64,000 nucleotides of DNA from Paraglaciecola sp. T6c. Lineage in GTDB: Bacteria > Pseudomonadota > Gammaproteobacteria > Enterobacterales > Alteromonadaceae. The translations under genes were made by a program, and so were the position numbers. Shown here in pieces: positions 26,471 through 37,586 of the stretch (position 1 is its first letter; the number at the start of each line of letters is the position of its first letter). The DNA lies in contig NC_008228.1 in NCBI RefSeq assembly GCF_000014225.1, positions 4,650,001-4,714,000 of the forward strand, given 5' to 3'. The notes beneath the pieces were generated by a model, which saw only the letters and a program-made list of their open reading frames with translations, was not told where the DNA came from and searched no databases.

Positions 26471-27250
26471 ATGCAAAAACGAAACACACAACAACGACGT
26501 CGAGCGATTGTCGACCGTCTTCACTCACATCGCGAAGTGATGGTGGATGAACTGGCGAAGCTTTTCTCTACCTCAGAGGTCACTATCCGTAAAGATCTCA
26601 CTGAGCTTGAAAACAACGGTCTTTTATTGCGCAAATTTGGCGGAGCAGTGCCGCTGCCGCAAGACTCCTCTGAATTATCCAGTGAAAAATTGTCTGCACG
26701 TAAAATAGCGATTGCGAAAGCCGCCGCCACCTTAATTAAAGATCATAACCGCATCATCATTGATAGTGGCAGCACCACAGCGGCCCTAATTCCTGAGTTG
26801 GCAAGTAAGCTAGGTTTGGTCGTCATGACAAACTCACTGCATGTAGCCAATTCACTGCTGGAAACCGAAAACGAGCCAAAGGTGTTGATGACAGGTGGCA
26901 CGTGGGATCCTCAATCACATGCATTTCAAGGCAAAATGGCTGAACAAGTGCTGCGTGCATACAATTTCGACCAGGCCTTTATTGGCGCAGCAGGTCTCGA
27001 TTTACAAAAGGGCTCAACCACGTTCAACGAATTGACCCAACTAACCCAAGTCATGGCTGAAGTCTCTAGCGAGGTCGTGGTCATGGCTGAATCAGAAAAA
27101 CTACAACGAAAAATACCTAATGTTGAATTGCCTTGGCAGGCGATATCGGTACTGGTTACCGATGATTTAATTGCTCAAAGCGATAAACAACATATTGAAC
27201 AACAGGGCGTGAAGGTTATTTGCGCAACAACTAAGTCATTTGGAGCATAA
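26471..27250 (+). CDS. DeoR-family regulator of amino-sugar synthesis (GlmR-like)
   Basis: This is about 259 residues. The N-terminal winged helix 'VMVDELAKLFSTSEVTIRKDLTELENNGLLLRKFGGAV' in outline is the DeoR signature. The C-terminal sugar-phosphate sensor has 'IIDSGSTTAALIPEL', 'VMTNSLHVANSL' and 'FIGAAGLD'. Its tight placement four bases before glmS and just after glmU suggests it senses glucosamine-6-phosphate or a related ester and controls glmS. An in-frame ATG at 26420 would put the twin palindrome inside the coding region; the ATG at 26471 is preferred, although neither has a strong ribosome site. Confidence 0.88.
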   Translation: MQKRNTQQRRRAIVDRLHSHREVMVDELAKLFSTSEVTIRKDLTELENNGLLLRKFGGAVPLPQDSSELSSEKLSARKIAIAKAAATLIKDHNRIIIDSGSTTAALIPELASKLGLVVMTNSLHVANSLLETENEPKVLMTGGTWDPQSHAFQGKMAEQVLRAYNFDQAFIGAAGLDLQKGSTTFNELTQLTQVMAEVSSEVVVMAESEKLQRKIPNVELPWQAISVLVTDDLIAQSDKQHIEQQGVKVICATTKSFGA

Positions 27251-27253
27251 CGT

Positions 27254-29086
27254 ATGTGTGGGATTGTTGGCGCAATAGCCGAACGTAACGTAGTAGAAAT
27301 TTTACTTGAAGGGCTAAAACGCCTTGAATATCGCGGATACGATTCTGCTGGTGTTGCCTTACTCGACAACGAGGGTAACTTAACCCGCACTCGTCGCATT
27401 GGTAAAGTAAAAGAGCTGGCCGACGCCTTACATAACAATCCAGCCAAAGGCAGTGTAGGTATTGCCCACACGCGCTGGGCTACTCATGGCGGAGTGACCG
27501 AAGCCAATGCTCACCCGCATTTTTCAAGTGAGCGCATTGCGGTCGTGCACAACGGTATCATCGAAAATTACCAACATCTGCGTGCTGAACTATCAGCCAA
27601 AGGCTATGGTTTCACGTCTGACACTGACACCGAATCCATTGCGCATCAGGTACATTATGAACTAGATCAGGGGGTAGATTTACTGCAAGCGGTGCAAATG
27701 GCTGTGAGTAAATTTGATGGGGCATATGGCACGGTTATTGTTGATAAACACGATCCAGAGCGCATGATTGTTGCCCGTTCAGGTAGCCCACTCGTGATTG
27801 GTTTTGGTATCGGTGAAAACTTTATAGCCTCAGACCAAATGGCATTGCTGCCTGTAACTCGTCGCTTTATGTACCTTGAAGAAGGCGATGTAGCCCAAGT
27901 GACCCGCACCAGCGTCACCGTGTACGATCAAAGCGGTCAAGTCGTCGAGCGTGATATTGTTGAATCAGATGTAGAGCACGATGCTGGCGATAAAGCAGGC
28001 TATCGCCATTACATGCTCAAAGAAATTCATGAGCAGCCTTCAGTCGTGCGCAACTGTTTGCAGGGCCGTTTGGGTGAACACGACATCAGCCCGAATATTT
28101 TTGGTCAAGATGCAGACGAGGTGCTTGCCAACATCAAGCACGTACAAATTGTTGCCTGTGGTACCAGCTACCACTCAGGCATGACCGCCAAATATTGGTT
28201 AGAAGAATACGCCAATGTGTCATGTAACGTTGAAATCGCTTCTGAGTTTCGCTACCGCAAATCATTCGTTCACCCCAACAGCTTGCTAGTCACCATTTCT
28301 CAGTCAGGTGAAACGGCTGATACCCTAGCCGCTTTACGCCTAGCAAAAAGCTTGGGCTACACCTCAAGCTTAACCATATGTAACGTGCCAGGCTCCTCGC
28401 TTGTACGCGAATCAGACCTCGCCTTTATGACCCTTGCAGGGGCAGAAATCGGCGTGGCGTCGACCAAAGCGTTTACCACCCAGTTAACCGGTTTCTTAAT
28501 GTTAACGTTAGCATTAGGCAAACATAACGGCATGACAGAGGCCGATCACAAAGCCATTGTTGATGGTTTACATAGTTTGCCAAGCAAACTGGAAGAAACC
28601 CTAAGCCTCACCCAAGGCATCAAGGATTTAGCCGAAGAGTTCGCCGACAAACAGCACAGCTTATTCCTAGGTCGTGGCGATCAATACCCGATCGCTATGG
28701 AAGGCGCGCTTAAGCTCAAAGAAATTTCCTACATTCACGCAGAAGCCTACGCATCTGGCGAATTAAAGCATGGTCCACTTGCTTTAATCGATGATGAAAT
28801 GCCGGTCATCGTAGTCGCTCCCAATAATGAGCTGTTAGAAAAGCTAAAATCAAACGTAGAAGAAGTGCGTGCCCGCGGCGGCATCATGTATGTATTCGCC
28901 GATAAAGAAGCCCACTTCAAGAGCGATAAAACCATGCGCGTGATCAACGTTCCACACTGTGAAGCGGCCATCGCCCCAATTATCTACACCCTGCCATTAC
29001 AGTTGCTGTCTTATTATGTCGCCATCATCAAAGGCACAGATGTAGACCAACCTCGGAACCTCGCGAAAAGTGTCACGGTCGAGTAA
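27254..29086 (+). CDS. glmS: glutamine--fructose-6-phosphate aminotransferase
   Basis: This is a 610-residue enzyme that makes glucosamine-6-phosphate from fructose-6-phosphate and glutamine. The N-terminal nucleophile is Cys2 in '[12 protein letters not shown]'. The glutaminase half has '[18 protein letters not shown]' in outline (about 74-91). Two SIS domains follow with 'CGTSYHSG', '[13 protein letters not shown]' and '[27 protein letters not shown]' in outline. The end '[13 protein letters not shown]' is canonical. No glmS ribozyme is expected or seen in gammaproteobacteria; control likely comes through the DeoR gene four bases upstream. Confidence 0.97.
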   Translation: MCGIVGAIAERNVVEILLEGLKRLEYRGYDSAGVALLDNEGNLTRTRRIGKVKELADALHNNPAKGSVGIAHTRWATHGGVTEANAHPHFSSERIAVVHNGIIENYQHLRAELSAKGYGFTSDTDTESIAHQVHYELDQGVDLLQAVQMAVSKFDGAYGTVIVDKHDPERMIVARSGSPLVIGFGIGENFIASDQMALLPVTRRFMYLEEGDVAQVTRTSVTVYDQSGQVVERDIVESDVEHDAGDKAGYRHYMLKEIHEQPSVVRNCLQGRLGEHDISPNIFGQDADEVLANIKHVQIVACGTSYHSGMTAKYWLEEYANVSCNVEIASEFRYRKSFVHPNSLLVTISQSGETADTLAALRLAKSLGYTSSLTICNVPGSSLVRESDLAFMTLAGAEIGVASTKAFTTQLTGFLMLTLALGKHNGMTEADHKAIVDGLHSLPSKLEETLSLTQGIKDLAEEFADKQHSLFLGRGDQYPIAMEGALKLKEISYIHAEAYASGELKHGPLALIDDEMPVIVVAPNNELLEKLKSNVEEVRARGGIMYVFADKEAHFKSDKTMRVINVPHCEAAIAPIIYTLPLQLLSYYVAIIKGTDVDQPRNLAKSVTVE

Positions 29087-29120
29087 GTCATTGATTTAAA
29101 GTAATTATTTTTTGCGATCT

Positions 29121-29156
29121 AATTAAAGTTTGAAACTTGGAATTAAAGTTTGAAAC
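29121..29156 (+). repeat. 16-bp tandem direct repeat after glmS
   Basis: AATTAAAGTTTGAAAC occurs at 29121-29136 and again at 29141-29156, period 20. The second copy runs into the hairpin that follows. Meaning unknown. Confidence 0.7.
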
Positions 29157-29178
29157 CGGCTCGAATGAGCTGGTTTCA
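29151..29178 (+). terminator. glmS terminator-like hairpin
   Basis: TGAAACCGGCTC (29151-29162) pairs with GAGCTGGTTTCA (29167-29178), one G-T pair and a four-base loop. The T-run after it is missing, so it may be a weak terminator or 3' stabilising structure. Confidence 0.6.
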
Positions 29179-29430
29179 ACGCAGTCCGACAAAATACTTT
29201 GATTTTGTCCTTTTTAAAAAGACTGTTTAGGTAGAAGTTGTCAGTATGAAATCACTATCGTCAGTGACGATGTCATTGCTGAATATTTCATTACATCAAT
29301 TTTCAAAAATCTTCATTTTTACGAATTTAGCTGATTTAGTGGTACTAAACACAGATGGGCAGCTTGGTAAATGAACCTTTCCCAGACTCATTTGACAGAT
29401 ACGAACAGTGTGAACTGCGCGCTAAAAAAG

Positions 29431-30504
29431 TCAAAAGTGGTACTGTACTCGCAGTGAAATTGCCTCTCCAGATTTACGCTGCGCACCATCCTCTGAAATG
29501 CGTGCCTTAATAAAGTTGACCATGAACTTGAGGTCATTTTTTACAACGTAATTGAGTCCAATGGATATTGTATTAACTTGGTCATTTTCTTTCACCAGCG
29601 CCATCTGACTATATCGCATTGTCACTTCCCAATGGCTGCTATCGATCCCTCCAAGAATGCCTTCTTCAAATTTTCTGTTTTTCCCAGATAAGCTATAAGC
29701 CATAAGACTATACCCTCCCTGATACAGATATTCGCTGCCATCAACTGCACTTACTCTTGATGTTTGCCATTCGGTAATGTTGAGAAAGCCATTGTTTTGC
29801 CACATAAACTCGAAGCCGGTCTGTGATACAGAATCCGCTACAATCTTGCGATTTTTGATGATTGGATCAGCACTACCGACCTCCACTTTTCTATTTATGC
29901 TATATGTATCGCCGTGCATACGGCGTTGGCTGGATGCGATCCCTACATGTATCAAGCCATTGTCTGTGTGCCAAGGTGTCCATGCCAGTCTCCCCGTGAC
30001 CGACTCACCGTTGTCAGCATCGTTTTTCTGGAAATAACCTAATTGCCAACTTAATTCTCCGCGACTACCAGCAAAGTTAACACCATACGAAAGACCGGGC
30101 GAAATCACTGTGGTCGCCATAGCCCGCTCAATCATAATAAAGTTTCTGGCCCCCATTAGCCTTTCAAATCCAAAACCCTCCTTCTGCCTTCCTATGGTGA
30201 TATTGGCGATGTCCCAACCTGTGTATTTGATAAAGGCGGCTTTAACATCGAGGTCTTGTGTAAGTTCAACAGAGTAGTTCGCACTTAAGCTTTTCGATAA
30301 TTGAGAAGCAAGTGCCAAACGAACACGTCGCAATTCTAAATGACTATTAGCTGCGTTTGCCACATCGACAAAATTTGCATCAAAGTGGTCATAATCGACC
30401 ATTAAATGCCCACCTAACTGAACGCCTATGGGCTGCTGAGCTATGCTTGTGAAACTAACAATCGCTAGAAAAGCGCAAAAGACGCGCAATTGGGGCGTGC
30501 TCAT
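29431..30504 (-). CDS. outer-membrane porin (OprO/OprP-like)
   Basis: This is a 357-residue protein with a signal peptide (about 1-22) and alternating beta-strand pattern ending in 'ISLRVQYHF', the aromatic C-terminus needed for outer-membrane insertion. 'IGRQKEGFGFERLMGARNFIMIERA' in outline is typical of the phosphate-selective porin O/P group. It is the last gene of the lig operon, 19 bases after the aldo/keto reductase, so it probably admits aromatic acids or related anions rather than phosphate. This substrate idea rests on context only. Confidence 0.85.
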   Translation of the reverse strand: MSTPQLRVFCAFLAIVSFTSIAQQPIGVQLGGHLMVDYDHFDANFVDVANAANSHLELRRVRLALASQLSKSLSANYSVELTQDLDVKAAFIKYTGWDIANITIGRQKEGFGFERLMGARNFIMIERAMATTVISPGLSYGVNFAGSRGELSWQLGYFQKNDADNGESVTGRLAWTPWHTDNGLIHVGIASSQRRMHGDTYSINRKVEVGSADPIIKNRKIVADSVSQTGFEFMWQNNGFLNITEWQTSRVSAVDGSEYLYQGGYSLMAYSLSGKNRKFEEGILGGIDSSHWEVTMRYSQMALVKENDQVNTISIGLNYVVKNDLKFMVNFIKARISEDGAQRKSGEAISLRVQYHF

Positions 30505-30523
30505 TCATTGGTCTCGGTGTTAC

Positions 30524-31510
30524 TTAGAACTCTTCTGTGTCTATTTCAAGCTGAGTGTTAGCAGGATACCGAGGGCCACTGATATTTTGATGATCGAATA
30601 GTTGAGCTAATTTTTCTATCTGAAAATGTGAAAGTGATATATCAGACGCTGCGATGTTGTCCCGTAAATGTGAAATCTGCGTGGTACCTGGTATGGGAAG
30701 TATGTGATCGCTTTGATGCAGTAACCAGGCAAGGCTCAATTGTGCCATGCTGCAGTTCAGCTCTGTACTCATCGAACGAAGTTCAGTCAACAAGGGTAGA
30801 TTCTGTTGCATATGATAAGCCTGAAATCGAGGCATGTTTTTGCGTATATCACCGTCCACCAATGCGTTTATGTCAGTTACCTTTCCACTAAGAAACCCAC
30901 GAGCCAATGGTGAAAATGCCACGAATGCCGTGCCAAGTTCGACGCAGGTATCGAGTACAGAAATTTCTGCGTTTCTGCTCCACAACGAATATTCGGTTTG
31001 AAGCGCAGCAATGGGGTGAACAGCGTGGGCTTTACGCAAGGTTTTCGATGATACCTCGCTGAGCCCAACCGCTCTTATTTTGCCCTCGTCAACCATTCGA
31101 GATAGCTCGCCAACACTGTCTTCAATAGGAACGCTTTTGTCCCAGCGATGCAAATAGTACAAGTCTATAACATCAGTTTGTAGGCTAGTCAGTGACGTCT
31201 CTAGGGTTTGACGCAATGTCTCAGGGCGACCATCGATAACGCGCTTACCGCTAACACCAGTCATGCCACATTTGCTCGCTAGAAAGAGGTTCTTTCGATG
31301 TGGCTTAAGCAATTTTCCTAACAAAATTTCGTTTTTGCCAAAGCCGTATAACGCCGCGGTATCGAAATGAGTTATGCCACATTCTAGGGCTTCAGCGACA
31401 ACCCGGGCCGCTTCCGACTCGCTTAATGGGTGCCCATAGGCATGGCTTAAATTCATGCATCCTAAACCAACGTCTGATACCTGTTGTTGCGCAATAATAC
31501 GTTGCTTCAC
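30524..31510 (-). CDS. aldo/keto reductase
   Basis: This is a 328-residue NADPH-dependent oxidoreductase. The catalytic tetrad is visible: Asp and Tyr in 'HFDTAALYG' (about 48-56), Lys in 'LFLASKCG' and His in 'DLYYLHRWD' (about 117-125). 'IPIPGTTQISHLRDNI'-like text near 275 binds the cofactor. It lies between ligC and the porin in the lig operon and is not a standard enzyme of the 4,5-cleavage pathway. It may reduce an aromatic aldehyde or a toxic side product. Substrate unknown. Confidence 0.88.
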   Translation of the reverse strand: MKQRIIAQQQVSDVGLGCMNLSHAYGHPLSESEAARVVAEALECGITHFDTAALYGFGKNEILLGKLLKPHRKNLFLASKCGMTGVSGKRVIDGRPETLRQTLETSLTSLQTDVIDLYYLHRWDKSVPIEDSVGELSRMVDEGKIRAVGLSEVSSKTLRKAHAVHPIAALQTEYSLWSRNAEISVLDTCVELGTAFVAFSPLARGFLSGKVTDINALVDGDIRKNMPRFQAYHMQQNLPLLTELRSMSTELNCSMAQLSLAWLLHQSDHILPIPGTTQISHLRDNIAASDISLSHFQIEKLAQLFDHQNISGPRYPANTQLEIDTEEF

Positions 31511-31538
31511 TTTTATCCCCTGATATTAAATTACCTTG

Positions 31539-32477
31539 TTATACAAGTTGCTGTTCAAGGTCGTGCAGAACTTTATAACAAGCCAATACTTGACCAATGC
31601 TCGAGTTGGGTTCTCGATTTTCTTTAATAGCAGTAAAGAATTCCCTGTCCTGTAGCTCTATACCATTCATTGACACAGCGACATTCGACACATCTATTTT
31701 GTTCTCTTTGCCGTCAAATAAGTCATCATAACGTGCGATATAAGTGCCATTGTCACAGATGTAGCGGAAGAAAGTACCAAGAGGACCATCGTTATTAAAT
31801 GACAATGACAAGGTGCAAATAGCGCCGTTTTCCGCTTGTAACTGAATTGACATATCCAATGCAATCCCCAGTTCAGGGTGAATCGGCCCCTGCACTGCGT
31901 TGGCTTTAACTATTTTACTGCCCGCTTGATAGGCGAATAAATCAACTGTGTGGGCAGCATGGTGCCACAATAAATGGTCAGTCCATGAACGAGCTTCCCC
32001 CTTCGCATTAATATTTTTACGACGGAAGAAATAAGTTTGCACGTCCATCTGTTGAATATTCAGTTCGCCAGCCGTGATGCGCTGATTAACCCATTGGTGA
32101 GAGGGGTTAAAGCGTCGCGTATGACCGACCATACAGACCTTGCCTGTCTCTTCCTGTACTTTAACTACCGCTTGAGAATCCGCCCACGAGTCCGCTAAAG
32201 GGATTTCAACCTGCACATGTTTGCCAGCTTGCATACATTGAATTGATTGCTCAGCATGTTGCTGAGTCGGTGTACATAAAATAACGGCGTCAGCATCGAT
32301 TTTCAGGGCTTCGGCTAAATCTGTGAAAATGTGTGGGATGCCATATTCATCCGCCACTTTTTGTGTTTTTTCAGCGGAACGTCCGACTAAGGCGACCACT
32401 TCAACATCGTTAATATTCTTAATGCCATCTAAGTGTTTAATTCCAAAAGCGCCAGGGCCTACAATTATTACTTTCAT
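31539..32477 (-). CDS. ligC: 4-carboxy-2-hydroxymuconate-6-semialdehyde dehydrogenase
   Basis: This is a 312-residue Gfo/Idh/MocA-type oxidoreductase. The Rossmann motif is 'VGPGAFGIKHLDGI' (about 6-19) and the dinucleotide fold continues with 'DADAVILCTPTQQHAEQ'. 'GEARSWTDHLLWHHAAHTVDLFAY' in outline (about 159-182) is the substrate-side signature of LigC. It oxidises the ring-opened semialdehyde to 2-pyrone-4,6-dicarboxylate. The length and operon position next to ligAB agree with this. General Gfo/Idh members act on sugars, so context is essential to the call. Confidence 0.9.
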   Translation of the reverse strand: MKVIIVGPGAFGIKHLDGIKNINDVEVVALVGRSAEKTQKVADEYGIPHIFTDLAEALKIDADAVILCTPTQQHAEQSIQCMQAGKHVQVEIPLADSWADSQAVVKVQEETGKVCMVGHTRRFNPSHQWVNQRITAGELNIQQMDVQTYFFRRKNINAKGEARSWTDHLLWHHAAHTVDLFAYQAGSKIVKANAVQGPIHPELGIALDMSIQLQAENGAICTLSLSFNNDGPLGTFFRYICDNGTYIARYDDLFDGKENKIDVSNVAVSMNGIELQDREFFTAIKENREPNSSIGQVLACYKVLHDLEQQLV

Positions 32478-32486
32478 TATTCACTC

Positions 32487-33712
<1,226 letters not shown>

Positions 33713-33721
33713 TTTTATTCC

Positions 33722-34630
33722 TTAAGATTTAATGCTCTGTTCAGGCCAGTAAAGGCGCATTGGGTTACTGATAAGCAACTTCTGTTGCAATTCAGTTGTC
33801 GGGGCAATAAGCGGAATAATGTCGACTAATTGACCATCATCAGGCATGTGCGTTTTCATATTTGGATGCGGCCAATCAGTCCCCCACAATACGCGCTGTG
33901 AAAACTGCTCCACTACGGTGCGGGCGAATGGGATAACATCCATATAATGCTTTGATGGTCCGGCAACTGATATACGCTCTGGACAACTAACCTTTGACCA
34001 AAAATTTTCGTTTTCACGCATCAATTTTAGAAACAGCGAAAATTCAGGACCATCCAGAGGCTTAGTAACGTCAGGTCGTCCCATATGATCGACTACCACA
34101 GTAGTTGGTAAACTCGTAAAGAAGTCATAAAGCTCTGGCAGTTCCTGACCTTCAAAATAAATAACAATGTGCCAATTTAGCTCCTTAATTCTCGCAGCAA
34201 TGCGCTTTAAGGAATCAAAAGGTAAAGCATCAACTAAACGCTTAACAAAGTTAAATCGCACGCCTCTTACGCCGGCTTGGTGAAGTGCGTCAAGCTCAGT
34301 ATCTGTCACGTCTTCCGAAACAGTGGCCACACCTCTAGCTAGACCATTGGAAGCCAGCAGTGCATCGACGAGAGCTCTATTGTCTGCCCCATGGCACGTC
34401 GCTTGGACGACTACGTTACGACTAAAACCCAAGTAGTCTCGTAATGCCCATAGTTGTTTTTTGGACGCATCGCAAGGGGTGTATTTGCGCTGAGGAGCAA
34501 ACGGAAATTCAGCACCAGGACCAAATACATGGCAATGGGCATCCACCGCGCCATTAGGCACAACAAATTTTGGTTTGGAGGGGGACGGATGCCAATCTAG
34601 CCAATCAGCATCTTTGTTAAATGCGCTCAT
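33722..34630 (-). CDS. ligI: 2-pyrone-4,6-dicarboxylate hydrolase
   Basis: This is a 302-residue amidohydrolase-fold lactonase. 'VDAHCHVFGPGAEFPF' (about 29-44) has the H-x-H pair, 'VVVDHMGRPD' (about 177-186) another conserved His, and 'WGTDWPHPN' (about 254-262) the catalytic Asp. It opens the pyrone ring to give 4-oxalomesaconate. It overlaps ligJ by four bases, so the two steps are translationally linked. Confidence 0.93.
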   Translation of the reverse strand: MSAFNKDADWLDWHPSPSKPKFVVPNGAVDAHCHVFGPGAEFPFAPQRKYTPCDASKKQLWALRDYLGFSRNVVVQATCHGADNRALVDALLASNGLARGVATVSEDVTDTELDALHQAGVRGVRFNFVKRLVDALPFDSLKRIAARIKELNWHIVIYFEGQELPELYDFFTSLPTTVVVDHMGRPDVTKPLDGPEFSLFLKLMRENENFWSKVSCPERISVAGPSKHYMDVIPFARTVVEQFSQRVLWGTDWPHPNMKTHMPDDGQLVDIIPLIAPTTELQQKLLISNPMRLYWPEQSIKS

Positions 34631-35646
34631 AACCCCATGCCTTTTAATTTTCTATCTAGACCTGGATAAACCCGACGCGCATTGCCCGAATATATTTTAC
34701 TACGCTCTGTATCCGTCAAATTTAGACTGTCCACATAGCGCTTTGTATCGTCGAAATAGTGGCCCGTTTCTGGGTCTATTCCACGGACCGCACCAATCAT
34801 TTCAGATCCAAAAAGTATGTTTTCAATATCGATAACGTTAAACAGCAAATCGATACCGGGCTGATGATAAACACAGGTATCAAAATACACATTTTTCATT
34901 ACATGCTCACGCAGTGGTGGTTGTTTCATCATATCCGCCAAACCACGATAGCGCCCCCAGTGATAAGGTACTGCCCCGCCGCCATGTGGAATAATGAAAC
35001 GTAAATTAGGAAAGTCTTTAAACAAATTTCCTTCTAAAAACTGCATGAAAGCCGTGGTATCAGCGTTCATGTAGTGGGCACCCGTAGCATGAAAATTAGG
35101 GTTGCACGAGCCTGACACGTGGATCATGGCCGGCACATCTAGCTCAACCATTTTTTCGTAAAAGGAATACCAACTAGCGTCGGTTAATGGTGCCGAATTC
35201 CAGTGCCCCCCCGAAGGGTCTGGATTCAGGTTACAACCAACAAAACCTTTTTCTTTTACGCAGCGCTCTAACTCTTCAATTGAGTTTTTAATCGGCACAC
35301 CGACCGATTGGGGTAACTGGCACACGCCAATGAAACGCTCTGGGTATAACTCGACAACCCTAGCAATCAAATCGTTGCAGGCACTAGTCCATTGTTTCGA
35401 TACGGCTTCATCGCCCACATGATGAGCCATTGCTGAGGCACGTGGAGAAAAAATCGTCATATCAAGACCACGTTCATCTAGTAATTTTATTTGATTTTTT
35501 TCAATGCTCTCGCGAATTTCATCATCGCTAATATGTGGGACTTCCGGTAGGGCTGCACCTTCCTGATAAGCCTTGATCTGCGCTTGGCGAAACAACTGTA
35601 AAGGCTCTGGCGCGGTAGTATAGTGGCCATGGCAATCGATGATCAT
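34627..35646 (-). CDS. ligJ: 4-oxalomesaconate hydratase
   Basis: This is a 339-residue zinc amidohydrolase-fold hydratase. 'IDCHGHYTTAPEPL' (about 3-16) holds the H-x-H ligands, 'MIHVSGSCNPNFHATGAHYMNAD' in outline (about 175-197) and 'IIPHGGGAVPYHWGRYRGL' (about 218-236) contain other ligands. It adds water to 4-oxalomesaconate to make 4-carboxy-4-hydroxy-2-oxoadipate. There is a 67-base gap before it, which holds an AGGAGAG ribosome site. Confidence 0.93.
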   Translation of the reverse strand: MIIDCHGHYTTAPEPLQLFRQAQIKAYQEGAALPEVPHISDDEIRESIEKNQIKLLDERGLDMTIFSPRASAMAHHVGDEAVSKQWTSACNDLIARVVELYPERFIGVCQLPQSVGVPIKNSIEELERCVKEKGFVGCNLNPDPSGGHWNSAPLTDASWYSFYEKMVELDVPAMIHVSGSCNPNFHATGAHYMNADTTAFMQFLEGNLFKDFPNLRFIIPHGGGAVPYHWGRYRGLADMMKQPPLREHVMKNVYFDTCVYHQPGIDLLFNVIDIENILFGSEMIGAVRGIDPETGHYFDDTKRYVDSLNLTDTERSKIYSGNARRVYPGLDRKLKGMGL

Positions 35647-35713
35647 ATTTCTCTCCTCAATTCTGCGGGTCTAAAGTGTCTGAGCTAAAAACAACATGTT
35701 TTAATCAGCCAGA

Positions 35714-36811
35714 TTATTGGCTTGGTAGCATAGCTTCGCCGCGCATCAACAATCGAGCTGTGCGTAAAAGCGCTGCCCGTTGCACGGTAAACTCGGTAAT
35801 ACTGACACTGCCCACCACTTCCATTTCAACAGTAAACTGCCCAGTGGGATGCTCAATTTCAATGCTAATCGTGCCGTCGTCAAATGCTTGTTGAATCAAA
35901 TCACTGGCCACGGTGCCCTCTAAAACACAGGCAGTAGCAACACTTACCGAACCTAAAACACCTATCGCTTCATGTACTCGATGTGGGATAAAGGTCCGGG
36001 TATTCAAAACCCCGCCTTTCAAGGCTGGGGATATCAGAGACATTTTGGGTACGGTTTTCTTGCTTACATCGCCCAGATTCATTAATTTACCAGCTTCAAG
36101 CCTAATGGCCTCAATCCTGTCTTTAAGTGATTGATTCGCTTCTAATTCAGTGGGGGTTTCGGCCCCGCTCAAATCAAATGACTCTGCGTTTAGCAGTACC
36201 ACAGGCATCCCATTGTCAATACATGTGACGGGGAAATCTAAAATGACATCCTGGGCGTTCCCAGTAGGGAAAAGTGTTCCGCAGCTTGAGCCTGCAATTT
36301 CTAAAAAATCAATTAAGACTGGTGCTGCAGTACCCGGTACGCCGTCGATCGCAGCTTCGCCTGAGTAATTAACGATACCGTGCGCAGTGTCAACTCGCGT
36401 CACCGCATTAGCCCCAGTATTGAGCATATGAATGCGCACATCGGTGTAGGGTTCAGAGGCTGCAATCAGTTTTTTTTCAATGGCGAAAGGGCCAACACCT
36501 GCGAGTAAATTTCCACAGTTTTGCGTGTCACTGACTTGTGCTTTATCCACAGACACTTGTAAAAACAAGTAATCAACGTCAGCGTCATCACGGCTTGATT
36601 GACTCACAATAGCCACTTTACTCGTCAACGGATGTGCGCCGCCTAAACCGTCGATTTGGCGTTCATCGGGGGACCCCATTAACCTTAGCAACACGTCATC
36701 ACGCTCAATGGGATCAGCTGGCAAGTCCTCTGCCAGAAAATATAATCCCTTAGAGGTGCCGCCACGCATGATGTAACACGGAATTGCTTTTTGAAGATGT
36801 GTTTCAGACAT
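35714..36811 (-). CDS. ligU: 4-oxalomesaconate tautomerase (PrpF family)
   Basis: This is a 365-residue protein of the PrpF/diaminopimelate-epimerase-like fold. 'CYIMRGGTSKGLYFLAEDLP' in outline (about 12-31) is the PrpF signature. Cys-containing 'NCGNLLAGVGPFAI' (about 98-111) and 'GSSCGTLFPTGN' are the two catalytic-face motifs. In Pseudomonas the same role is played by GalD and in Sphingobium by LigU: isomerisation of the oxalomesaconate keto and enol forms before hydration. Placed two bases after ligK. Confidence 0.88.
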   Translation of the reverse strand: MSETHLQKAIPCYIMRGGTSKGLYFLAEDLPADPIERDDVLLRLMGSPDERQIDGLGGAHPLTSKVAIVSQSSRDDADVDYLFLQVSVDKAQVSDTQNCGNLLAGVGPFAIEKKLIAASEPYTDVRIHMLNTGANAVTRVDTAHGIVNYSGEAAIDGVPGTAAPVLIDFLEIAGSSCGTLFPTGNAQDVILDFPVTCIDNGMPVVLLNAESFDLSGAETPTELEANQSLKDRIEAIRLEAGKLMNLGDVSKKTVPKMSLISPALKGGVLNTRTFIPHRVHEAIGVLGSVSVATACVLEGTVASDLIQQAFDDGTISIEIEHPTGQFTVEMEVVGSVSITEFTVQRAALLRTARLLMRGEAMLPSQ

Positions 36812-36813
36812 GC

Positions 36814-37500
36814 TTATTGCTCGTTGTACTTAACGTAAACCAAGCCTTTAGCTGCAAGTCGCTCACGCATATTGTAAATATCAAGCCCTAGCTCGCCGTT
36901 TTCAAAACGGACACGCTTAGATTCTTCATTTTCCATGCGTTGCTCTACTTTGGTTTGCACATTATCAGCTTCTTCAAGCGCTACGACCACAACACCGTCT
37001 TCGTCTGCCACTATCATGTCACCTGGACGAATATAAGCACCTGCACACATGACGGGTACGTTAACGTTGGCAATGGTTTCTTTTACACAACCTTGTGAGA
37101 ATATCGATTTTGACCACACCGGAAAATTCATTGCCGTTAAGGTAGCGGTATCACGTACTCCTCCTTCAATGATCAGCCCGAGTACACCGCGCGCTTTAAG
37201 AGAAGTAGCCAGTAAATCACCAAAAAAACCATCCACACTTGGACTTGTCGGCTTGACCACTAACACGTCACCCGGTTGACATTGTTCAACCGCAACATGG
37301 ATCATCCAATTGTCTCCTGGCGCCACTTCGCAAGTCACTGCTGGGCCTGCTACTTTAGCGGGTTTGTAAATCGGACGCATATAGTCAGCAAGTAAACCTT
37401 TACGACCTTGTGCTTCATGCACGGTGGCGACTTCAAACCCTTGGTATTTAGCCACGAGAGCTTTATCAGGACGAGGAGTATCAGTTACACAGATTGCCAT
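36814..37500 (-). CDS. ligK: 4-carboxy-4-hydroxy-2-oxoadipate aldolase
   Basis: This is a class II aldolase of the RraA-like fold, about 228 residues. 'GDNWMIHVAVEQCQPGDVLVV' in outline and 'GLIIEGGVRDTATLTAMNFPVWS' in outline carry the G-G-V-R-D active-site segment. It cleaves the six-carbon acid to pyruvate and oxaloacetate, the end of the pathway, and often also decarboxylates oxaloacetate. The frame is open to an ATG at 37584, but the one at 37500 has AGGTGA before it and matches the family start. First gene of the lig operon. Confidence 0.93.
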   Translation of the reverse strand: MAICVTDTPRPDKALVAKYQGFEVATVHEAQGRKGLLADYMRPIYKPAKVAGPAVTCEVAPGDNWMIHVAVEQCQPGDVLVVKPTSPSVDGFFGDLLATSLKARGVLGLIIEGGVRDTATLTAMNFPVWSKSIFSQGCVKETIANVNVPVMCAGAYIRPGDMIVADEDGVVVVALEEADNVQTKVEQRMENEESKRVRFENGELGLDIYNMRERLAAKGLVYVKYNEQ

Positions 37501-37586
37501 GGCTTCACCTATTAAAATAAAATTGCGAAATGAGTATGGCGTACAGTTCGTTAAAAAACTGTTTAAAAAGATGACACTCACCATTA

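Larger units (their letters stand above)
29087..29430. other. glmS downstream region
   Basis: It contains a 16-base direct repeat and a hairpin (listed separately), then AT-rich DNA without recognised genes up to the end of the porin gene on the other strand. This is the boundary between core genes and the aromatic catabolic island. Confidence 0.5.

Noticed and set aside
27087-27253. glmS ribozyme before glmS
   Set aside because: Only four bases separate the DeoR gene from glmS, and the ribozyme class is known from Gram-positive bacteria.
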